A stretch of DNA of 64,000 bases from an uncultured Vampirovibrio sp. (GTDB taxonomy: Bacteria; Cyanobacteriota; Vampirovibrionia; Gastranaerophilales; Gastranaerophilaceae), in the NCBI GenBank assembly GCA_910578465.1, contig CAJTPW010000003.1, forward strand, positions 39,129 to 103,128, written 5' to 3'. The first letter of the stretch is position 1. The number at the start of each line of letters is the position of its first letter. Position numbers and translations under genes: made by a program. This document shows, in pieces, positions 56,592 through 64,000 of this stretch. The notes under the pieces are model-generated. The model saw nothing but the letters and a program-made list of their open reading frames with translations, did no database searches and had not been told where the DNA came from.

Positions 56592-57050
56592 ATGAGATTC
56601 AGCCTTATAAAAAGAGAACCGTCTTTTTTCTTTGAAAATATGCACGAAGATCTTCAAAGATTTTTAAAAGATACATTCGGCGATATCGAGCCCACATCTT
56701 CAAATAAACCTTTTGAACGCACATTCAGGCCTGCTGTTGAAATAAAAGAAACAAAAGATGAATATAAAATTTGTGTGGAACTTGCAGGCGTTAAAAAAGA
56801 AGATATAAACGTCAGCCTGACACAGGACGCTGTTACAATTTCAGCGGAATCAAAGTTTGAAAAAACAGATAATTCAAAAGATGTTAAATATTCTGAATTC
56901 AGATACGGTAAATTTACAAGAACAATTCCTTTTGATACGCCTGTAAATTTGGAAAATGCCGAAAGCGAATTTAAAGACGGCATTCTTCATATTGATATTA
57001 AAAAGGTTGAGCCTAAAAAAGAGGACATAAAGAAAATCGAAGTCAGATAA
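56592..57050 (+). CDS. Small heat shock protein (Hsp20/alpha-crystallin family)
   Basis: ATP-independent holdase chaperone, 152 residues. The alpha-crystallin domain spans about 45-140 (PAVEIKETKDEYKICVELAGVKKEDINVSL, FTRTIPFDTPVNLENAESEFKDGILHIDIKK). The conserved A/G-x-L-like segment is GILHIDI. C-terminal IEV is a possible I-x-V tail for oligomerisation. The dnaJ-grpE genes lie 3 kb away, but no shared operator was seen. Confidence 0.93.
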   Translation: MRFSLIKREPSFFFENMHEDLQRFLKDTFGDIEPTSSNKPFERTFRPAVEIKETKDEYKICVELAGVKKEDINVSLTQDAVTISAESKFEKTDNSKDVKYSEFRYGKFTRTIPFDTPVNLENAESEFKDGILHIDIKKVEPKKEDIKKIEVR

Positions 57051-57167
57051 ACATTATAAATATGACCCATTTCGGGTTTGTTGGCGCCTTCGGCTTTTAC
57101 ATTTTTAACAAGGAAACCAAGATGAATTTGGGATGTTATATGTAAAAGGTGCCGGAGTATAAGCCAA

Positions 57168-57198
57168 AAGACGGGGTTTGCCTTTGGCACCCCGTCTT
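57168..57198. terminator. Bidirectional terminator between hsp20 and the deaminase
   Basis: AAGACGGGGT (57168-57177) and ACCCCGTCTT (57189-57198) pair perfectly, with inner GCC/GGC. It is placed between convergent genes. Confidence 0.85.
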
Positions 57199-57204
57199 GT
57201 AATA

Positions 57205-57675
57205 TTATATTTTTACCTTCATTGCAGGTGTTGTGTTTTCGGATAATTCCTGCCTTATATGTTCGCAATCTATATGTTCAATCGGTGCACCCGTTTCTTT
57301 TTGCAGATACACATCTTTAATTCCTGCCTGAACAATAAACCTTTTGCACAAAATACAGATAAAATTGTGTCCGTAAATATACATCGTAGCGCCCTGGCAT
57401 CTGTCCTGTCCTGCCTGAATGATGGCGTTTTGTTCAGCATGGATGGAGCGGCAGGTTTCATACATTGTACCCGATGGGATATTATGTTCAACACGATAGC
57501 AATATCCAAGCTCCATACAGGATACAACCTTTGAAGGCGTTCCGTTGTAGCCTGTTGCTTTAATTTTTTTATCCTCTCCCACAATAACGGCGCCAACCTG
57601 TGCCCTTATGCAGTTAGACCTTGAAGCGCACGTTTTTGCAATCTCCAAAAAATATTCATTCCACGGTTTTACCAT
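57205..57675 (-). CDS. Deoxycytidylate deaminase family protein (dCMP deaminase/ComEB-like)
   Basis: Zinc enzyme deaminating dCMP to dUMP for thymidylate synthesis. The 156 residues carry the zinc motif H79-A-E81 (SIHAEQNAIIQAG) and C107-I-L-C110 (FICILCKRFIVQAGI). The proline normally before the first cysteine (TPC) is replaced by FIC, a small deviation. N-terminal RSNCIRAQVGAVIV is typical of the family. Confidence 0.9.
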   Translation of the reverse strand: MVKPWNEYFLEIAKTCASRSNCIRAQVGAVIVGEDKKIKATGYNGTPSKVVSCMELGYCYRVEHNIPSGTMYETCRSIHAEQNAIIQAGQDRCQGATMYIYGHNFICILCKRFIVQAGIKDVYLQKETGAPIEHIDCEHIRQELSENTTPAMKVKI

Positions 57676-57726
57676 AGTTTCAAACCTTTATAAAAAATAA
57701 TATCACTATAAATATTATACAGCGAA

Positions 57727-58023
57727 CTATAGAATTGTTGTCATATTTTCTCTTTGTAAAAGCGCACTTCTGTTTTGAATGCCATTCCAGCTCTCTACGG
57801 GTGAAATCTTAATGCTGTAGCCTAAGATCATTGCAATGTCTCGAAGCTCCGTCCATTTCACGGTGTCTGTATTCAGCTTTCTTGAAAGGTTTGATTGCGT
57901 GAAAGAATATCCGAAGTTCTTGTTCAGCTCTTCGGCAAGTGTTGTCAAAGAAATGTCTCTCATTAAAAGCATTCCTTTAATCAGCTGTTTTGTGCTCAAA
58001 TTTCTGTTGCTCACTCCCTGCAT
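57727..58023 (-). CDS. Small Cro/XRE-type HTH regulator (paralogue of 36777-37007)
   Basis: A 98-residue protein whose HTH core LLMRDISLTTLAEELNKNFG, TQSNLSRKLN and WTELRDIAMILGYSIKI aligns with the regulator at 36777. The start is the ATG at 58023. A C-terminal 25-residue extension is unique. It is divergent from the giant pilin-like gene, whose promoter overlaps a palindromic operator. Confidence 0.78.
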   Translation of the reverse strand: MQGVSNRNLSTKQLIKGMLLMRDISLTTLAEELNKNFGYSFTQSNLSRKLNTDTVKWTELRDIAMILGYSIKISPVESWNGIQNRSALLQRENMTTIL

Positions 58024-58055
58024 ATATCAATAATGATGTAAACCACCCAAATAAG

Positions 58056-58101
58056 TTGATTTTTTATACTAAATTTGATATGATTATATCAAATATGATA
58101 T
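58056..58101 (+). promoter_or_regulatory. Promoter and operator of the giant pilin-like gene
   Basis: TTGATT (58056-58061), 17-base spacer, TATGAT (58079-58084). Half-sites GATAT (58077)-N4-ATATC (58086)-N6-GATAT (58097), preceded by a weak ATACT (58066) at N6, overlap the -10 box and start site. The N6/N4 alternation is the same as at 37040-37075, with a changed half-site. Confidence 0.6.
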
Positions 58102-58120
58102 AAAAATAAGGTTCTAAAAA

Positions 58121-60943
58121 ATGTTAAATTTGTTCATCGTTCTAAAGGGTGCGCTGTGCCCTAAGTTTTTCGTGCCTTTTAAAGGTATATCGGAAGATTC
58201 ATCTAAGTTAAGTTTTGTAAAGGCCTGCGCTAAGGCGCCTTGTCGTGCGCTTTTTGGTGCAATTATCGGGGCGGGTTACAAAATCCTCTCTCTTCTTGCT
58301 GAATTTCGTTTTTCAAAACTACGATTATTTAATTCTAAAGCGATTGCAGAAAAATTCAAATCATACAACAGGGCAGGAAATAAATTGCCCGCTTTGGCTA
58401 AGCCTCTTTGTGCCTTCTCCCTCGTTGAAATGCTGATGGCATTACTCGTGGCGTCGTTATTACTGGCAGCCCTTGCTCCCGTTATGACAAAGAAATTCTC
58501 TGAAAATGTTTCCGTATTCGGTGCAGGAGGTGGAGGAGGAAGAGCCCCTGCAGGCATGAAATGCTGGAACTGGGAAGCAAAAGATTTAAACGAAATTAAT
58601 CAAAGAGTTGTAAAAGATTTTCAACTCGATGAAGTATGGTATGCAAACTTTATCCTCGCATCAGGCGGAGGCGGCGGTGCAGGAGCAACCGTTTCAAGCG
58701 AAGAAAACGACACCTATGATTCAAATTCATCGCAAGGTCTTGAAATTACTGTCGACATGGATGAATTTGACATAGATTTTATGACAGGAGGAGGAGCCGG
58801 GGGATCGGGTGGTGCCGCGATATATGCGGATGGAAGCTGTTACGGGGCGCCATCCGAGACAAAATGCAAATGCCTTGGAGATGAATATACATATGACAGC
58901 ACAAATAAAGCCTGTGTAACAAATAACCTCGGAAACAAAAACCGTGCAAATGCAATCAGCACTTGTTCTGCTTTAAATCCGAGCGGAAAATGGTCAGTTC
59001 CTACAACAACGCAAATGGGCAATTGGAGTTTAACTCTTCTTGGTAACCTTGGAATAACTACGGGAAATTATGTTTGGGCATCAAATACTGGAAGTGAGCA
59101 GGGAAGTTGCAGAAGCTATACGACCTATTATCGGTGTTACGCAGCTTGTTGTTATTCTTCCAGTAGTACGAATACAAGCGATTGTAGTTGCAGTTCTTAT
59201 GGAGCAGGTTTTGGAACAAGTTATGCCACAGGAAGTACTTCTTCTGAAGCTATTTCAAAATGTACTTATGGAAAAGGACGAGCTTTTTCTTGTACTTCTA
59301 CTACGGTTGGTGCAACTTGCAATGCTACAGCATGCTACACTGGTGGTGATTCATCCACAAGTGTTAAAGGTTATCTTCAATGTAATACTTCTGCATCAAA
59401 TAGTTATCAGGTCTGTAATTCCTACAACTACAACACTACCTATTATTTCAATTACCTAAACGGAACCACTTGGGCAAACAACTATTCTACATCCAATTCT
59501 GCATCATATCAAACCCGCTGCATCTATACAGATTCTGCAACGGTTTCTGCTATTATCTTTTATTCGATTTCCGGTTCGGGCGGCGGAGCCTCCCCTGCTA
59601 TTAAAAAAGATAGCTTTGATGGCAGCGTAAAGGCAGAATTAAATCAAAAGATAAAAGAAAATGTTGGAGGAAAAATTGTTCTTGAATTTGGCGCAGGAGG
59701 TTCGGGTGGTGCAGGTGCTTCCGATAAAAATCAAAAGGCAAATGAAGGCAAAAACGGAAAACCGTCCTGTGTTGTTGTGAAAAATGCATCAGGAACAACG
59801 GTATATAAAGTTTGTACCCCAGGCGGCTTAAAAGGAACTGCCGCAGACGGTTCCACGGGCGAAACTGGAACTCCTGGTATTGCATCGGCGGATATACCCT
59901 CGGAAGACTCCTGTTATACGCAAACAAGCGATGATGTATCAACAAGAAAATATTTCTCCTGTTCAACAACAGGGGATGCGGGAACAAACGGTAATTCCGT
60001 ATCAGCAAATCCGACTGATGGTGGTCTTGGTGGGCGTTCGGCAATGAACCCAAATACCCGTGCATCATATTCGGGTGTAAACGGTGCAACTTTATCATCA
60101 GTAACATACCCAGGAGCAGGCGGCGGCGCAGGAAGATCAATGAATAATTCAGGAAATCTTTCCTTCGGTAGCGGCGGAAACGGTGCGGATGGATATATTA
60201 AACTCTCCTTTAAACATAAATACGACGGTGCAGGGGGCGGAGGAGGATCTGCGGGAACTGTTGCCATAGTGAACAATATATATGTCGGAAAAACTGCAAC
60301 ATGTACGTTTAACATAGGACAAGGAGGCTCCGGCGGCGGAATTGGGGCGGATGGTATGGATGGCGGAAATACATCTGTACAGTGTTCAAACGATTCAACC
60401 GTGTATGAAGTATACGGAGGATTAAAAGGAAACAAAGGAATATCCGCACAATCCGCAGGACAAATATCAAACGGAGGACTTGGCGGCGTTAACCCTAAAA
60501 CTCCATATGTTGAATCAATAGTAAAACTCGTTGCAAAAAATGATGCCACGGTACACATAGGGTTGAACGGCACAAACGGAGGGTATAACGATCAAAATAA
60601 TATGAATTATATAAATTACATTCAGGGGACAAAATCTTCAGGCGGAAGAGGAGGCACATCAGGCCTTGGCAAAAAAGGAAAATGCGGAGCCCTTTTAAAC
60701 GATGTTGTATGCTCTTCATCCTCTGATGATACACCTACATTATCAACCATCAGTGCTGAAAGCTTTACATATAAGGATATAGTTGAACCTACGGCAAAAA
60801 GCATATCTCAATCCGTTCCATCATATGGCGAATCCTCTTCAGGCGGAGGCGGAGGTGCATGGTATCAGGGTGTTGGTTCAGGCACAGGCGGAGATGGCCT
60901 TGGAGGCTTTGCATGTGTCTACTGGCAGGGAACAGGAGATTAA
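58121..60943 (+). CDS. Giant glycine-rich protein with type IV pilin-like N-terminal helix
   Basis: A 940-residue predicted secreted protein. A class III (prepilin-type) signal is at AFSLVEMLMALLVASLLLAA: cleavage expected after A98, with glutamate at +5; the residue before the cut is Ala rather than Gly. The 98-residue leader is extraordinarily long. Then come glycine-rich stretches (GAGGGGG, GGAGGSGG), a cysteine-rich region with DUF1566-like KWSVPTTTQM, and a segment near residues 425-470 (LNGTTW...YQTRCIYTD) resembling the silent cassettes. Further Gly-rich repeats lead to a GGGGGAWYQ end. A cell-surface fibre or adhesin is inferred. Confidence 0.8.
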   Translation: MLNLFIVLKGALCPKFFVPFKGISEDSSKLSFVKACAKAPCRALFGAIIGAGYKILSLLAEFRFSKLRLFNSKAIAEKFKSYNRAGNKLPALAKPLCAFSLVEMLMALLVASLLLAALAPVMTKKFSENVSVFGAGGGGGRAPAGMKCWNWEAKDLNEINQRVVKDFQLDEVWYANFILASGGGGGAGATVSSEENDTYDSNSSQGLEITVDMDEFDIDFMTGGGAGGSGGAAIYADGSCYGAPSETKCKCLGDEYTYDSTNKACVTNNLGNKNRANAISTCSALNPSGKWSVPTTTQMGNWSLTLLGNLGITTGNYVWASNTGSEQGSCRSYTTYYRCYAACCYSSSSTNTSDCSCSSYGAGFGTSYATGSTSSEAISKCTYGKGRAFSCTSTTVGATCNATACYTGGDSSTSVKGYLQCNTSASNSYQVCNSYNYNTTYYFNYLNGTTWANNYSTSNSASYQTRCIYTDSATVSAIIFYSISGSGGGASPAIKKDSFDGSVKAELNQKIKENVGGKIVLEFGAGGSGGAGASDKNQKANEGKNGKPSCVVVKNASGTTVYKVCTPGGLKGTAADGSTGETGTPGIASADIPSEDSCYTQTSDDVSTRKYFSCSTTGDAGTNGNSVSANPTDGGLGGRSAMNPNTRASYSGVNGATLSSVTYPGAGGGAGRSMNNSGNLSFGSGGNGADGYIKLSFKHKYDGAGGGGGSAGTVAIVNNIYVGKTATCTFNIGQGGSGGGIGADGMDGGNTSVQCSNDSTVYEVYGGLKGNKGISAQSAGQISNGGLGGVNPKTPYVESIVKLVAKNDATVHIGLNGTNGGYNDQNNMNYINYIQGTKSSGGRGGTSGLGKKGKCGALLNDVVCSSSSDDTPTLSTISAESFTYKDIVEPTAKSISQSVPSYGESSSGGGGGAWYQGVGSGTGGDGLGGFACVYWQGTGD

Positions 60944-60944
60944 G

Positions 60945-61112
60945 ATGAGCACAAACGGCTTATGGCGCAATGAATTTACCCTGTCTGCTGCACAAGTCCG
61001 GTGTCACCCTGTCCGCCAAGCTCCTCGCTTGCCGTCACGGGTTCACATCCTAAAGGCCCGCTCGGTCTTATTGGACGCGTCGTGTCACAATTCGACTCTC
61101 ACTAAGATTTAA
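60945..61112 (+). CDS. Possible 55-residue ORF behind the giant gene
   Basis: AGGAG stands seven bases before an ATG one base behind the giant gene stop. The frame reads MSTNGLWRNEFTLSAAQVRC, then PRLPSRV and LLDASCHNS. The DNA is clearly more GC-rich than its surroundings and has a hairpin CAAGCTCCTCGCTTG (about 61019-61033), extended by ACCC/GGGT pairing, so it may instead be an RNA element. A terminator follows at 61129. Either reading is tentative. Confidence 0.35.
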   Translation: MSTNGLWRNEFTLSAAQVRCHPVRQAPRLPSRVHILKARSVLLDASCHNSTLTKI

Positions 61113-61128
61113 ACGATAAACAATTTCT

Positions 61129-61162
61129 CGGGGCGTGTTTGTAACCTTCGCGCCCCTTTTTC
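61129..61162 (+). terminator. Intrinsic terminator
   Basis: GGGGCG (61130-61135) and CGCCCC (61151-61156) followed by TTTTT; ends the giant gene operon. Confidence 0.85.
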
Positions 61163-61277
61163 TATGCAGCGCAAAATGTCGGGCTAAATCGTATAGGAGC
61201 CCAACTTTCAACAATAACGGGGATTTTAAAGACAAACCAATTTCAAACTTTAAACTATAAATAATTCCAAAAAAACT

Positions 61278-61463
61278 TTATTTAATCAGTTTATTCATCA
61301 TATCCAAAGTATCCAGAAAATGCTCCGCAAGCGCCCTGTATTCAAGCATTTCCCTTTCATTTTGTGCAAATTCGGGGAAGAGTTCCTTCAAATCTTCAGG
61401 TTTAATGAGTTTCATCTCCGTTGTTGCGTCTGTCAGCCAAAGCTCCATTTTAATCTGTGGCAT
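61278..61463 (-). CDS. Small hypothetical protein
   Basis: A 61-residue acidic, helical protein (MPQIKMELWLTDATTEMKLI, then FPEFAQNEREMLEYRALAEHF) with no known domain. GGAG precedes the ATG by nine bases. It is divergent from the HTH gene at 61527, a common arrangement for a regulator and its target, though no toxin or antidote motif is seen. Confidence 0.6.
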   Translation of the reverse strand: MPQIKMELWLTDATTEMKLIKPEDLKELFPEFAQNEREMLEYRALAEHFLDTLDMMNKLIK

Positions 61464-61526
61464 AATTTTTCTCCATTGTATTAATCCAATAATTTTATAA
61501 AAATATTATATACAATTGTTGTAATA

Positions 61527-61757
61527 ATGCAACAGTTCGACTTGAGAGATTATATAAAATTAAAGAGAACCAAACTCGGGCTTAAGCTGAATAACTTCGC
61601 TTTTAAAAATGATATCGACCCGAGCATTTTGAGCAGACTTGAGAATAAAAAATTTGATCTTAAATATCCTGTTTTGGAAAAAATTGCAAAAGGTTTTTCA
61701 ATGACCCCGGGTGAATTTCTTTTAGAATATGAAAATTATATAAAAAATAATCAATAA
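61527..61757 (+). CDS. XRE-family HTH regulator
   Basis: A 76-residue single-domain DNA-binding protein: LRDYIKLKRTKLGLKLNNFA, IDPSILSRLENKKFD, LEKIAKGFSMTPGEFL are the five helices of an XRE/HTH_3 domain. An imperfect dyad TGTTG-N8-CAACA (61517-61534) overlaps its start codon and may be its own operator. Unrelated in detail to the two paralogous regulators elsewhere in the window. Confidence 0.85.
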   Translation: MQQFDLRDYIKLKRTKLGLKLNNFAFKNDIDPSILSRLENKKFDLKYPVLEKIAKGFSMTPGEFLLEYENYIKNNQ

Positions 61758-61909
61758 AAACTTATATAGGCATATATGGCGCGTTGAATTTGTAGTTTGA
61801 AAATTAAATATCAAAAAGGGGCTAGCCTGTATCTTTTCTGAAAACTGTCAGAACAACATTATCACTTTGGTTCGAGAACTGATAGTTCATTTGAAAGGAG
61901 GGCTGAATT

Positions 61910-61987
61910 ATGGAAAACATCAATTTAACATTAATAATGATTTTTTTGATTTTGTACATAATAAAAAATGGCGCCCATCTAGAATAA
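61910..61987 (+). CDS. Tiny hydrophobic peptide, candidate type I toxin 2
   Basis: A 25-residue ORF: MENINLTLIMIFLILYIIKN then GAHLE, a single short membrane helix. AAAGGAGGG lies seven bases before the ATG, as at 11358 and 26291. The leader has hairpins (GAACT/AGTTC, and AGCC that can pair with GGCT over the ribosome site). The stop codon lies in the loop of a hairpin that is a terminator for the opposite strand. Confidence 0.5.
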   Translation: MENINLTLIMIFLILYIIKNGAHLE

Positions 61988-62046
61988 GCGCCATCTTTAC
62001 TTCAGTTCTATACAGTTGACGGTAGTTCCGAGCTGCCGCCCCTGAT
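61962..62046 (-). ncRNA. Candidate antisense (antitoxin) RNA 2
   Basis: Minus-strand -10 box TATAAT (62058-62053) with a weak TTGTGT 16 bases before it would start an RNA near 62046. It would end at GGCGC-loop-GCGCC (61988-61993 with 61969-61974) followed by TTTTTTA, inside the 3' end of the 25-residue ORF. Length about 85 nt. Confidence 0.45.
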
Positions 62047-62146
62047 ATTTTAATTATAAACCATATTTTTAAAAACACAAGGCATGTCAGGTCTTGAATA
62101 AGGACGCGGTTCCTTATAGCTCGCCTGTGTCAATTTTCAAAAACGC

Positions 62147-62175
62147 TTGCAAAACCTTTGAAAAGACTGTACAAT
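62147..62175 (+). promoter_or_regulatory. Promoter of the zinc-ribbon gene
   Basis: TTGCAA (62147-62152), 17-base spacer, TACAAT (62170-62175); leader about 87 bases. Confidence 0.6.
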
Positions 62176-62268
62176 ATATTGTATTCAGCCTTAAGACAAG
62201 GTATAGTCTTCAAAAGGGATAAGCCCGACAAGAGGCTGGATATATTTACTAACAAAGGAGACCAAAGA

Positions 62269-62544
62269 ATGTACCAAGACGAAACCCTAAAATGCGAAGA
62301 TTGTGGACAAGAATTTGTTTTCACAGTAGGGGAACAAGAATTTTATGCAGAAAAAGGCTTAGTAAACAAACCCAAAAGATGCCCTGAATGCAGAAAAGAC
62401 AGAAGACAAAGAAACTCAAGGAAAAAAATGTATGACGCTGTTTGCTCTGAATGCGGAGCGGAAACAAAAGTTCCTTTCAAGCCGATTGAAGGCAAAGAAA
62501 TCTATTGCAAGGATTGTTATTTAAAAAGACAAGCAGCAGTCTAA
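62269..62544 (+). CDS. Small zinc-ribbon protein
   Basis: A 91-residue protein from the ATG at 62269 (AAAGGAG ribosome site). Three cysteine knuckles and one more: CEDCGQEF (9-12), CPEC, CSEC and CKDC, forming two zinc ribbons (zf-trcl/CxxC type). It is rich in lysine and arginine (KDRRQRNSRKK). Such proteins are common in cyanobacteria and Firmicutes, with suggested but unproven nucleic-acid binding. Ends at a strong terminator. Confidence 0.85.
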   Translation: MYQDETLKCEDCGQEFVFTVGEQEFYAEKGLVNKPKRCPECRKDRRQRNSRKKMYDAVCSECGAETKVPFKPIEGKEIYCKDCYLKRQAAV

Positions 62545-62569
62545 ATAATAATTATATACTTGATTTACG

Positions 62570-62599
62570 CCGCCCGAAGAATTTTTTGGGCGGTTTTTT
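62570..62599 (+). terminator. Intrinsic terminator
   Basis: CCGCCC (62570-62575) and GGGCGG (62588-62593) followed by TTTTTT. Confidence 0.9.
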
Positions 62600-62700
62600 A
62601 ATGCTTAAATTTAAAGTAGAACAATTGTTTGTGCCGCTCCGTTAAAAGATGTGCATAAAGCACGGTCTGAAAAAAGGCGGCATTGCGTTTTGTTACATTT

Positions 62701-62729
62701 TTGCAAATGATTGTTCGGAAAAATATAAT
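62701..62729 (+). promoter_or_regulatory. Promoter of glgC
   Basis: TTGCAA (62701-62706), 17-base spacer, perfect TATAAT (62724-62729). Confidence 0.7.
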
Positions 62730-62762
62730 AAGTGTATAAGAAGATTTTTAAAAGGAATTTCA

Positions 62763-64000
62763 ATGTTTAGAGATAAAGTTCTTACGATGATTCTTGCAGG
62801 CGGACAGGGAAAAAGGCTTTTTCCTTTAACACGTGATCGCGCAAAACCCGCTGTACCTTTTGGCGGCAGATATCGTATCATAGATTTTGTCTTGAATAAC
62901 TTTGTAAATTCGGGCTTTTATAAAATAAAAGTTTTAACACAGTATAAATCAGACTCTTTAAACAAGCATATTTCAAGAGGCTGGAACCTTTCCGCTTCCG
63001 TGGGTCAATATGTGGACTGTGTTCCCGCGCAAATGAGGACGGACGGAAACTGGTATAAAGGAACGGCTGACGCCATTTATCAAAACATAAACCAGATAAC
63101 GGACGGAAACTACAGCAACATCTTTGTTTTTGGCGGAGACCATATCTATAAAATGGATGTGCGCCAAATGCTTGATTACCACATCAAAAAAGAGGCAGAT
63201 TTAACAATTGCTGCAATTCCTATTCCGATTGAGCTTGCGGGCGAATACGGAATAATTGAGGTTGATGAAAACTGGCAGCTTACAGGCTTTATCGAAAAAC
63301 CTAAAACCACCCCGAAACACATCCCGAATGTGCCAAATATGTGCCTTGCTTCAATGGGAAATTATATTTTTAAATCCGATATTTTAATTGATGAAGTCGG
63401 GAAAGATGCGGCGGATGAAAATTCTTCTCATGATTTCGGCAAAAATATAATTCCGAATATGCTTCATTCGGGTAAAAAAGTATTTATTTACGATTTTGCA
63501 AAAAACGAATTTCCGGGGATGACACCATCCGAAAAGGGCTACTGGAGAGATGTCGGAAACGTAGACAGTTATTTTCAGGCAAATATGGACCTTTTGGATT
63601 ACGATCCCGAATTAAATCTTTATTCCAAAGACTGGCCCTTAAGGACGTTCAATTACAACTTTCCGCCTGCCAAATTTATCTGGGATGAGGATAAAAGGGT
63701 CGGCGTTGCGAAGAATTCGCTGGTGTCTGAAGGCTGTATTATTTCAGGCGGCTCACTTTCAAGGTGTGTGCTTTCTCCAAAGGTGCATATTAACAGCTTC
63801 TGCCACATTTCAAACTCTATTCTGCTTGAAAATGTGAAGATTGGACGCCATTCAAGAATTCATCGCGCAATAATTGATAAAAATGTTGAAATTCCACCAT
63901 ATACGGAAATTGGCTACAACAGAGAAGAAGATATAAGGCGCGGTTTCTTCGTATCGGATGGCGGCATTACGGTTGTACCGAAAGATGCGATTGTGGATTA
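62763..64000 (+). CDS. glgC: Glucose-1-phosphate adenylyltransferase (end beyond window)
   Basis: Makes ADP-glucose for glycogen synthesis. The visible 412 residues begin [46 protein letters not shown] sequence, with AKPAVPFGG, the catalytic [10 protein letters not shown], the glucose-1-phosphate site GFIEKPK, and a left-handed beta-helix ([28 protein letters not shown]). The final residues and stop are past the right edge; usual length is 400-430, so little is missing. Ribosome site AAAAGGAA. Confidence 0.96.
   Translation, partial: MFRDKVLTMILAGGQGKRLFPLTRDRAKPAVPFGGRYRIIDFVLNNFVNSGFYKIKVLTQYKSDSLNKHISRGWNLSASVGQYVDCVPAQMRTDGNWYKGTADAIYQNINQITDGNYSNIFVFGGDHIYKMDVRQMLDYHIKKEADLTIAAIPIPIELAGEYGIIEVDENWQLTGFIEKPKTTPKHIPNVPNMCLASMGNYIFKSDILIDEVGKDAADENSSHDFGKNIIPNMLHSGKKVFIYDFAKNEFPGMTPSEKGYWRDVGNVDSYFQANMDLLDYDPELNLYSKDWPLRTFNYNFPPAKFIWDEDKRVGVAKNSLVSEGCIISGGSLSRCVLSPKVHINSFCHISNSILLENVKIGRHSRIHRAIIDKNVEIPPYTEIGYNREEDIRRGFFVSDGGITVVPKDAIVD

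Larger units (their letters stand above)
61758..62268. other. Region between XRE gene and zinc-ribbon gene
   Basis: Contains a tiny ORF with strong ribosome site and a convergent candidate RNA (61910-62046), then the promoter and leader of the zinc-ribbon gene. Nothing else recognisable. Confidence 0.6.

Noticed and set aside
58276..60804. Several long antisense ORFs opposite the giant gene (for example 59601-60140, 59914-60573)
   Set aside because: Proline-rich or leucine-rich frames arise automatically opposite Gly-rich coding sequence; no ribosome sites or recognisable domains.
60990..61110. tRNA gene
   Set aside because: GGGTTCACATCC and AATTCGACTC look like T-arm pieces, but no acceptor or anticodon stem could be formed around either.

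Overview
The window looks like a chromosome segment of a non-photosynthetic, low-GC relative of the cyanobacteria (class Vampirovibrionia/Melainabacteria, probably the gut order Gastranaerophilales). The main evidence is the ATP synthase cluster in cyanobacterial order (a-c-b'-b-delta-alpha-gamma, two different b-type subunits, no beta/epsilon). Supporting evidence is a GTA-N8-TAC (NtcA-type) palindrome in front of glnA, a cyanobacterial-style CheA-REC hybrid kinase, and a start motif (MGMSASQ) I associate with this lineage. The taxonomic call is inference. No photosynthesis gene, tRNA, rRNA, CRISPR array, transposase or integrase was recognised.

Layout. 1-5.3 kb: ftsZ (cut by the edge), glnA, gyrB. 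5.4-8.3 kb: two clusters of repeated, start-less cassettes (C-terminal part of a DUF1566/FISUMP-like domain) with a structured repeat, around a dicarboxylate symporter. 8.3-11.2 kb: trkA-trkH potassium uptake, then a candidate type I toxin-antitoxin locus. 11.5-14.8 kb: lspA, rluD-like and envelope genes. 14.8-23 kb: a chemosensory island (double CheW, REC-GGDEF, MCP, CheA-REC, HD, TPR). 23-26 kb: paired WYL regulators and an S1-domain protein. 26-31.3 kb: a second toxin-antitoxin-like RNA, a two-component pair and a HelD-like helicase. 31.5-36.7 kb: ATP synthase. 36.8-43.5 kb: small regulator/operator module, CcdA plus thioredoxin, comM, mutS. 43.5-49.9 kb: lineage-specific proteins, thrC-hom, gltX, small membrane proteins. 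49.9-54 kb: O-methyltransferase, beta-propeller, dnaJ-grpE. 54.1-55.1 kb: third cassette cluster with the structured repeat. 55.2-61.2 kb: MSASQ-type protein, hsp20, deoxycytidylate deaminase, a regulator divergent from a giant glycine-rich pilin-like protein. 61.2-64 kb: small regulator, another toxin-antitoxin-like locus, zinc-ribbon protein, glgC (cut by the edge).

The most unusual content is in two linked observations. First, six degenerate cassettes in three clusters, all on the minus strand, encode the same cysteine-containing domain end that also appears inside the expressed pilin-like protein; they look like a silent or decaying reservoir. Second, beside each cluster lies a 220-260 bp repeat that can fold into a closing stem around three hairpins, and the stems are kept by paired (compensatory) base changes between copies. 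Separately, three loci share a strong AAAGGAGG ribosome site in front of a tiny ORF whose 3' part is overlapped by a convergent short RNA ending in an intrinsic terminator inside the ORF, the architecture of type I toxin-antitoxin systems. Two paralogous small HTH regulators each face a divergent gene whose promoter is embedded in alternating half-sites.
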